From assembly GCF_016907695.1 (NCBI RefSeq), contig NZ_JAFBCK010000001.1:3506501-3570500 (forward strand): 64,000 nucleotides of DNA, in the 5' to 3' direction. Of this stretch, positions 58,707 to 64,000 are shown piece by piece. Under the pieces are notes generated by a model. It worked only from the letters and a program-made list of their open reading frames with translations. It searched no databases and had not been told where the DNA came from. Every line of letters starts with the position of its first letter. Positions within the stretch are counted from its first letter, which is position 1. The position numbers and the translations under genes are program-made. Origin of the DNA: Actinokineospora baliensis. Its GTDB lineage: Bacteria > Actinomycetota > Actinomycetes > Mycobacteriales > Pseudonocardiaceae.

Positions 58707-60316
58707 CCGGCGATCCAGGCGTCGAACAGCTGCATCCGCGACGACGCCTCGAACCCGACCCCGTGCGTCTTGGGCCCAAGACCCCACACCTGCGTCAGCT
58801 CGAACACCGGGATCGAGTACGCCTGCTCCACGATCAGCCGCTGCGCTTCTTCCGCCGCTGGCCTGCGCGCGGACTCCTCGACCGTCGCGGCCTGCTTGTC
58901 CAGCGCCGCGTCCAACGGGTTGCCTGCGGTCAGCTTGCTCCGGTTGCCCGCCTTGGTGGAGAACAGCTGCCGCAGGATGTCCGGGTCGGCCCGCGTCGTG
59001 TTGTACCAGATGAAGTCGTAGTCACCGGCCAACGTCAGCTGCTGGGTCTCCGGGGTGGTCCGCTGCTCGATCTGCAGGTCGAACCCGATCTTGCGCAGCT
59101 GCTGCTGCACCAGCTCGAGCACGCTCTGGTTCTGGTTGAACACCAGCGAGAAGATGATTTTCGCTGACAGCCGCTGCCCGTCCTTGACCCGGATGCCATC
59201 CGGACCAGGCACCCAACCCTGCTCGTCGAGCAGCTTCTTGGCGCCATCGGGGTCGTAGGCGAGTTCCTTGGAAAGGTCCGCGTGCAGCGGAGTGGCCGAA
59301 CCCAGGACACTGCTCGCCGGTTTGTAGTTCTTGGTGAGGACGGTATCGGTGACCTCTTGGCGGTTCACGCCCTTGAGCACCGCTTGCCGCACCTTGGCAT
59401 CGGTGAGCACGCCACGGGTGGTGTTGGCCGTCAAGTTGAACACCACGCCAGGATTCGCGCGCACCGGCTCGGTGAAACCGTTGCCCGCGAACTGGGGTTC
59501 GTCCACGGGCTGCACGTCGGTGATCGCGTCCAGCTGGCCGGAAGCGAGGCTGCCGGTGCGCACACCCGGCTCCGGGACGATCCGGAACTCCACTTTGTCC
59601 AGGTATGCCTCACCCTGGTGCTTCCACTGCGGCGAGCCCCAGTTGTAGCCCTTGCGCTTGGCGATCACGACCTGCTGGTTGGCCTTGAAGCTCTCGAACA
59701 CGAACGGCCCCGACCCGATCAGGCCCTCGCCCTGGCACCGCTGCTCCGGCGACTTCTGGTACGCCGCTGGCGCCAGGATCCCCAGCGACATCGTGGAACT
59801 GGCCTGCAGGAACTGCGCGCTCGGAGCGCTGAAGTCCAGTCGCACCGTCTTCGGGTCCACCACGGTGGCGCTCTTGTACGCGGCCAGGTATCCGTTGCCC
59901 AACTGCGCCTTCGGGCCCAACGCCTTGATGCCGTCGTAGCTGGTCTTGACCGCCGCGGCGTCCACCGGCGTGCCGTCGGCGAACGTGGCCCCGGTGCGCA
60001 GGGTGAAGGTGAAGCTGGTCGAGTCGGCGTTGACCTCCCATTTCTCGGCCAGCCACGGGATGATCTCGCCGCTGGTCTGGTCCTGGTCGGTCAGCGAGTC
60101 CACCAGTTGGCGGCCGACGTTGAGCGCGGCGTTGGTGCCCCACTGCTGCGGGTCGACGCAATCCGGGTTGGACGAGATGCCCAGCCGCAACGTGCCACCC
60201 GGTCGCGGCGGTCCGGCGTCACCGGTACCGCCGGTCGCGGCGCCGGTGCCACCGCAGGCCGCCGCGAGTCCGAGGACGGCGAGCAGACCGGCGGCGCGTA
60301 AGGGGAGTGTGGACAC
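58703..60316 (-). CDS. ABC transporter substrate-binding lipoprotein (SBP family 5)
   Basis: A 537-residue lipoprotein: lipobox GLAAAC (Cys21), then RPGGTLRLGISSNPDCVDPQ and the family block RQAVLKGVNRQEVTDTVL. GTG at 60316 has GGAGG eight bases upstream; longer starts lack one. First gene of a four-gene import operon (binding protein, DppB, DppC, fused ATPase). Ligand may be a peptide or other organic compound. Confidence 0.93.
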   Translation of the reverse strand: MSTLPLRAAGLLAVLGLAAACGGTGAATGGTGDAGPPRPGGTLRLGISSNPDCVDPQQWGTNAALNVGRQLVDSLTDQDQTSGEIIPWLAEKWEVNADSTSFTFTLRTGATFADGTPVDAAAVKTSYDGIKALGPKAQLGNGYLAAYKSATVVDPKTVRLDFSAPSAQFLQASSTMSLGILAPAAYQKSPEQRCQGEGLIGSGPFVFESFKANQQVVIAKRKGYNWGSPQWKHQGEAYLDKVEFRIVPEPGVRTGSLASGQLDAITDVQPVDEPQFAGNGFTEPVRANPGVVFNLTANTTRGVLTDAKVRQAVLKGVNRQEVTDTVLTKNYKPASSVLGSATPLHADLSKELAYDPDGAKKLLDEQGWVPGPDGIRVKDGQRLSAKIIFSLVFNQNQSVLELVQQQLRKIGFDLQIEQRTTPETQQLTLAGDYDFIWYNTTRADPDILRQLFSTKAGNRSKLTAGNPLDAALDKQAATVEESARRPAAEEAQRLIVEQAYSIPVFELTQVWGLGPKTHGVGFEASSRMQLFDAWIAG

Positions 60317-60499
60317 GGGTGTGCCTCCAGCGGGGTGGAACAGGGATCGGCACGGCCACGCTAACCGCGTTCCCGCGGCCGCTCCCACCCACTGAATGGC
60401 ACTCCCACATGGCGGACGGTGATGATCCTCCCTTGACGGCGCAACGGATCCGCGGCGCCGACCACGGTGTGGGAACCGCCGTTCCACCAGGTGGCCGCC

Positions 60500-61090
60500 C
60501 TAGCGGCGGGTCACCGCGTCCCAGGCGGTCATCGCGGAGTCGACCACCGCGAGCAGGTCGGCGGTCGAGGCGCCGTCGCGGGCGCGCACCGACATTCCAT
60601 AAAGGACTGAAAGGAAGAAGTCGGCGATGGTCTCGGGATCGGCGGCGAACTCGCCGTCGGCGTGCGCCCGGGTGAGGCGGGCGACGAGCGCGGCGCGGTC
60701 CTGGACGCGGATGTCGTGCAGCATCGCGCGCACCGGCTCGTTCTCCACGCTGACGTTGGTCGCGGCGAGCACCACCATGCAGCCCGCGGGCGTGTTCGGG
60801 TTGGCGTAGACCGACGCCCTGGCCCGCAACATCCGCTCCACCGATTCCCGCCCGGTCGGCATGGCGTAGAACTCGGGGTCGGAGCCGCTGCCGTTGTAGA
60901 GCTCCACCGCCTCGCGGAACAGCCGCTCCTTGCTGCCGAAGGTGGTGTAGAGGCTGCGGGTGCCGATGCCCATCGCGGCGGTGAGGTCGGAGATCGCGGC
61001 GCCCTCGTAGCCGCGCTCCCAGAACAGCCGCATGGCTGCGGCGAGCGCCCGCTGCCGGTCGAACCCGCGGGGACGACCCGGTCCCGGCAT
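60500..61090 (-). CDS. TetR-family repressor
   Basis: A 196-residue TetR regulator with HTH AAISDLTAAMGIGTRSLYTTFGSKERLF and a TetR_C_16/6-type ligand domain (NTPAGCMVVLAATN). AGGAGGAGG before the ATG. It diverges from the SDR gene, so it probably represses that gene. Confidence 0.9.
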   Translation of the reverse strand: MPGPGRPRGFDRQRALAAAMRLFWERGYEGAAISDLTAAMGIGTRSLYTTFGSKERLFREAVELYNGSGSDPEFYAMPTGRESVERMLRARASVYANPNTPAGCMVVLAATNVSVENEPVRAMLHDIRVQDRAALVARLTRAHADGEFAADPETIADFFLSVLYGMSVRARDGASTADLLAVVDSAMTAWDAVTRR

Positions 61091-61173
61091 GGTCGCCTCC
61101 TCCTGGTTGACAGCGGTGATGCTACTGGTGCAGGGTAATTATGCAACGTTCGATGCAGAACTGGGGGATCGAG

Positions 61174-61920
61174 ATGAGCGGTGGATCGTTGGCGGGCGCG
61201 GTGGCGCTGGTCACCGGGGGCAGTCGGGGGATAGGCGCGGCCATCGCCCGCCACCTCGCCCGCGCGGGCGCCGATGTCGCCATCACCTACGACACCGCCG
61301 CCGACCGGGCCGCCGACGTGGTGGCCGAGGTGACCGCGCTGGGGGTGCGCTCGGTCGCGGTGCGGACACCCGCGACCGAGCGCGGTGCGGTCGAGGCCGC
61401 GGTCCTCGAGGTCGCCGCGGCGTTCGGCGGGCTGGACATCCTGGTCAACAACGCGGGCATCGCCCGCTACGGCACCGTCGACCAGGTGACCGACGAAGAC
61501 CTCGACGCCCTCATCGACGTCAACATCCGGGCGGTGGTGACGGGGACGAGAGCCGCCATCGGCGTCCTGCGCGACGGCGGCCGCGTGATCACCATCGGCA
61601 GCAACCTCGCCGACCGCGTCACCGACCCCGGGCTCGCCGTCTACGCCATGACCAAGTCCGCCCTGCTGGGCTTCACCCGCGGCCTGGCCCGCGACCTGGG
61701 CCCCCGCCACATCACCGCCAACGTCATCCAACCCGGCTCCACCGACACCGACATGAACCCCGCCCACCACCCCGCCGCGGCCGAGCAGCTGCGGACGAGC
61801 GCACTGGGCCACTTCGCCACCCCCGACACCATCGCCGAGACAGTGGTTCACCTCGCAGGCCCCACCGGCGCCCACATCACCGGCACAGTCCTCACCATCG
61901 ACGGCGGCCAGAACACCTAA
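61174..61920 (+). CDS. Short-chain dehydrogenase/reductase
   Basis: A 248-residue classical SDR: cofactor motif VTGGSRGIGAAIA, NNAG, catalytic Ser in ITIGSNLAD and Tyr-Lys in VYAMTKSAL, ending TIDGGQNT. FabG-like in length. ATG at 61174 is preferred to 61141 because GGGGG is seven bases upstream. Forms a divergent pair with the TetR gene, a common arrangement for detoxifying or aldehyde/ketone reductases. Confidence 0.92.
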   Translation: MSGGSLAGAVALVTGGSRGIGAAIARHLARAGADVAITYDTAADRAADVVAEVTALGVRSVAVRTPATERGAVEAAVLEVAAAFGGLDILVNNAGIARYGTVDQVTDEDLDALIDVNIRAVVTGTRAAIGVLRDGGRVITIGSNLADRVTDPGLAVYAMTKSALLGFTRGLARDLGPRHITANVIQPGSTDTDMNPAHHPAAAEQLRTSALGHFATPDTIAETVVHLAGPTGAHITGTVLTIDGGQNT

Positions 61921-61929
61921 GCCTCATAA

Positions 61930-61965
61930 CGGATTCCCCTGACGAGGTAGCGGATTCCCCTGACG
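61930..61965. repeat. Two 15-bp direct repeats at 21-bp spacing
   Basis: CGGATTCCCCTGACG occurs at 61930-61944 and 61951-61965. Spacing of 21 bases is two helical turns, so a protein could bind both on one face. Only 10 bases after the SDR stop. Confidence 0.7.
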
Positions 61966-61977
61966 GGTCCTCCCGTC
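61962..61977 (+). terminator. Short hairpin after the SDR gene
   Basis: GACGGG-TCCT-CCCGTC, six-bp perfect stem with a four-base loop, overlapping the second 15-bp repeat. Weak but well placed as a terminator. Confidence 0.45.
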
Positions 61978-62115
61978 GAGGAGCCGCCATCCGTGTTGGG
62001 CTCTGGGCGGTGACGTGGGGTGTTCCGTGGTGTGGGGGTGGTGGCCATGTGGTGTTCACCTGGGCTGCATAGCGTCGCGGCGGATCGGGGAGACCGTGGG
62101 AGAGGGAGATCGCGC

Positions 62116-63306
62116 ATGCGCAGGTCGTTGGCCATCGGGGCCGCTGTGGTGGCTGCGGGGGTGTTCGCGGGGGTGCCGAGTGCGGCTACGCCGGATCGGG
62201 GGCGGGGGTTCGGGCAGGCGCAGCTGACCGGGTTCTCGGCGCTGCCCGCCGAGACGTTCGTGTCCGCCAGTGATCCGTCGGGTGCGGCGTTGGGGACCAA
62301 CCCGGTCAACGGGGTGGTGCCGCCGTTCGCCGACCAGCCGGTGCAGGGGTTCAGCGGTATCGTGCGCAACGGCGACGGCACGTTCGAGGTGTTGTCGGAC
62401 AACGGGTACGGCAACAAGGCCAACAGCGGTGACTTCGTGCTGCGGATCCACCGCATCGCCCCGGACTTCCGGTCCGGCGCGGTCGACGTGGTCGGCGGCG
62501 TCAACCTGACCGACCCCAACCGCAAGGTGCCGTTCGCGTTGACCCGGGCCGACCGGGTGCTCACCGGCTCCGACTTCGACGTCGAGTCGATCGTGCGCGC
62601 GGCGGACGGGACGTACTGGATCGGCGACGAGTTCGGCCCGTACCTGCTGCACTTCGACCGGGCGGGTCGCCTGCTGGCGCCGCCGGTCGCGCTGCCCGGG
62701 GTGTTCGCGCCGGAGAACCCGGCGGGCACGCCGAACCTCAACAGCAGCAAGGGTTTCGAGGGCTTGGCGATCTCGCCGGACAAGCGCACCCTCTACGCGC
62801 TGCTCGAGGGCACGGTCGCCGGTGACACCCCCGGCAGCCTGCGGCTCAACGAGTTCGACCTGGCCTCGGGCAGCTACACCGGCAAGCGGTGGACCTACCA
62901 GCTCGACCAGCCCGCGCACGCCATCGGCGACCTCACCGCGGTCGACCGCGACCGGTTCCTGGTCATCGAGCGCGACGGCGGCCAAGGCGTGGACGCCAAG
63001 GTGAAGAAGGTCTACCTGCTCGACAAGCGCGACCGCGACCACGACGGCAAGCTGGACAAGACGCTGGTGGCCGACCTGATGAACCTGGCCAACCCGCGCC
63101 ACCTCGGCGGCTTCGCCGACCCGTTCACCTTCCCGTTCCAGACCATCGAGGACGTCGCCATCCTCGACGACCGCACCCTCGCGGTCCTCAACGACAACAA
63201 CTTCCCGTTCTCCTCCGGCCGGACCCCCGGCAAGCCGGACAACAACGAGTTCATCACCATCCGCCTCACCGAGCGGCTCAACGCCGACCCGCGCGTGCTG
63301 CGGTGA
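62116..63306 (+). CDS. Secreted esterase-like phytase (phytase-like beta-propeller) protein
   Basis: A 396-residue exported protein. Signal peptide about 28 residues (MRRSLAIGAAVVAAGVFAGV). The mature domain is the esterase-like phytase/Phytase-like family: FSGIVRNGDGTFEVLSDNGYG, FDVESIVRAADGTYWIGDEFGPYL, GFEGLAISPDKRTLYALLEG and EDVAILDDRTLAVLNDNNFPF. Acidic Asp/Glu clusters suggest calcium binding. Phosphatase or esterase action is inferred from the family name only. GAGGGAGA before the ATG. Confidence 0.88.
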   Translation: MRRSLAIGAAVVAAGVFAGVPSAATPDRGRGFGQAQLTGFSALPAETFVSASDPSGAALGTNPVNGVVPPFADQPVQGFSGIVRNGDGTFEVLSDNGYGNKANSGDFVLRIHRIAPDFRSGAVDVVGGVNLTDPNRKVPFALTRADRVLTGSDFDVESIVRAADGTYWIGDEFGPYLLHFDRAGRLLAPPVALPGVFAPENPAGTPNLNSSKGFEGLAISPDKRTLYALLEGTVAGDTPGSLRLNEFDLASGSYTGKRWTYQLDQPAHAIGDLTAVDRDRFLVIERDGGQGVDAKVKKVYLLDKRDRDHDGKLDKTLVADLMNLANPRHLGGFADPFTFPFQTIEDVAILDDRTLAVLNDNNFPFSSGRTPGKPDNNEFITIRLTERLNADPRVLR

Positions 63307-63317
63307 CCCCGTGACAC

Positions 63318-63355
63318 ACGGGTGCCCCCAACCGATTCCGGTTGGGGGCACCCGT
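63318..63355. terminator. Strong bidirectional terminator
   Basis: Perfect 17-bp stem ACGGGTGCCCCCAACCG (63318-63334) with 63339-63355, loop ATTC, followed by CTTTC on the forward strand, between converging genes. Confidence 0.92.
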
Positions 63356-63358
63356 CTT

Positions 63359-63973
63359 TCACGGCCGGGGAGCCTGCACGACCCGGTAGCCCAAGGCGTC
63401 GAACATCCCGGTCAGCATCGCAAGGGTGTTCTTCTCCGCTCGCGCGGTGAGCCCGGATTTCTGTGCCGCCTCGGCGATGCGCTTCTCCGCCGCGACGTAG
63501 AACTCGCGCTGGTCCTGCGGGGCGCTGACCAACGCGCTGAGTTGGTCGAACAGGCCGCGTTGCTGCTGGTAGAGGTAGCTGCGCTCGTTGTCCAGGTTGG
63601 GCTTGGACAGCTGCGCCTTCGGCAGTTGGATCCGCACGGTCTTGGCCTGCTGGTCGACCACGAGCGCGTTCTCCGCGAGACCGCGGAAGTCGATGAAGGC
63701 GTCGACACTGCCCGCGGCGACGAACAGCGTGCGCTCACCGGCGATCTCCGCCGGGACGTACCGGACGTCCTTCTCGATGTCGACGACCACCTGGTAGTCG
63801 CCCGCCGCGGCGTGGTACTCGCTGAGGTCGCGCACGGCCTGCAGCACCGCCGGTTGGCTGCGGTCGACGGTGTCGGTGCCCGGTGCCAGCCAACCGGACG
63901 CGCCGATGCCCACGGCACCCGCCGCGACCACCAGCACGAGCACGCCGACGATCCCGATCCACTTCTTGCGCAC
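63359..63973 (-). CDS. DUF4230 membrane-anchored protein
   Basis: A 204-residue protein with an N-terminal signal anchor (WIGIVGVLVLVVAAGAVGIG), then DUF4230 features: VLQAVRDLSEYHAAAGDYQVVVDIEKDVRYVP, LFVAAGSVDAFIDF and a C-terminal helical part ending LTGMFDALGYRVV. GTG start with GGGGTGG upstream. Function unknown. Confidence 0.85.
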   Translation of the reverse strand: MRKKWIGIVGVLVLVVAAGAVGIGASGWLAPGTDTVDRSQPAVLQAVRDLSEYHAAAGDYQVVVDIEKDVRYVPAEIAGERTLFVAAGSVDAFIDFRGLAENALVVDQQAKTVRIQLPKAQLSKPNLDNERSYLYQQQRGLFDQLSALVSAPQDQREFYVAAEKRIAEAAQKSGLTARAEKNTLAMLTGMFDALGYRVVQAPRP

Positions 63974-64000
63974 CAGTCACCACCCCACTAGGTATCACCC

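Noticed and set aside
1..64000. tRNA, rRNA, riboswitch, CRISPR, IS or phage attachment sites
   Set aside because: Looked for cloverleaf ends, array-like short repeats, transposase ORFs and terminal inverted repeats by eye; none found. A tRNA or covariance-model scan would be decisive.

Overview
The window is about 72% GC by impression, with very strong third-position GC bias, frequent GTG starts and many overlapping ATGA/GTGA gene junctions. Gene content (a SARP/AfsR-type regulator, several XRE and TetR regulators, ricin-like and other secreted proteins, a DUF6191 protein, GlnX/GlnH homologues, many MFS and ABC transporters) points to a filamentous actinomycete, most plausibly Pseudonocardiaceae (for example Actinokineospora or Saccharothrix). 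That placement is an inference. About 57 genes of ordinary length are supported, plus several very small ones. I see no rRNA, tRNA, CRISPR array, IS element or prophage.

Layout. 1-0.8 kb: end of a catechol-siderophore type locus (isochorismatase cut by the window edge, then a separate aryl carrier protein). 0.9-1.7 kb: a secreted ricin-like protein and a tiny reverse-strand ORF. 1.8-11.5 kb: a sulfate-ester scavenging locus. A TauD/AtsK-type dioxygenase diverges from an operon of ROK regulator, lipoprotein binding protein, two permeases, a formylglycine-type sulfatase and a double ATP-binding protein. 11.5-13.8 kb: a SipW-type export cassette (TasA-like surface protein, SipW-like signal peptidase, LamG surface protein). 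14.3-17.1 kb: an ArsR-SRPBCC regulator with a clear operator, and a histidine-decarboxylase-like PLP enzyme. 17.1-20.5 kb: two paralogous secreted proteins, a GT2 glycosyltransferase and a wall-exposed DUF11-like protein. 20.6-25 kb: a probable amide-utilisation locus (cytoplasmic AmiC-like binding protein, MarR regulator, APC permease, FmdA/acetamidase). 25-28.1 kb: a redox two-component pair (CNBD histidine kinase; receiver fused to a thioredoxin-reductase-like flavoprotein).

28.4-38.8 kb: regulators (XRE, SARP/AfsR, XRE-TPR), a leaderless DHA2 efflux pump, a secreted serine protease, an M15 peptidase and small membrane proteins. 38.9-40.7 kb: a META lipoprotein and a TetR/DUF1348 divergent pair with two matched operators. 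40.7-44.7 kb: an APH-like kinase plus XRE regulator flanked by a 37-bp exact direct repeat whose second copy lies inside an MFS gene. 44.7-52.9 kb: M20 dipeptidase, an orphan chemoreceptor, an AraC/NmrA/DUF4345 set, an epimerase followed by a roughly 0.7-kb array of decayed copies of its own 3' end, and a GNAT. 53-55.3 kb: GlnH-GlnX without adjacent PknG. 55.3-60.3 kb: a second complete Opp/Dpp ABC system. 60.5-64 kb: TetR-SDR pair, a secreted esterase-like phytase protein and a DUF4230 protein.

The most unusual items are the gene-end repeat array (51.47-52.19 kb), the receiver-flavoprotein fusion lacking the redox CxxC, the dual-mechanism sulfatase locus, the GlnX-GlnH pair without PknG, and several promoters in which the operator overlaps the core elements.
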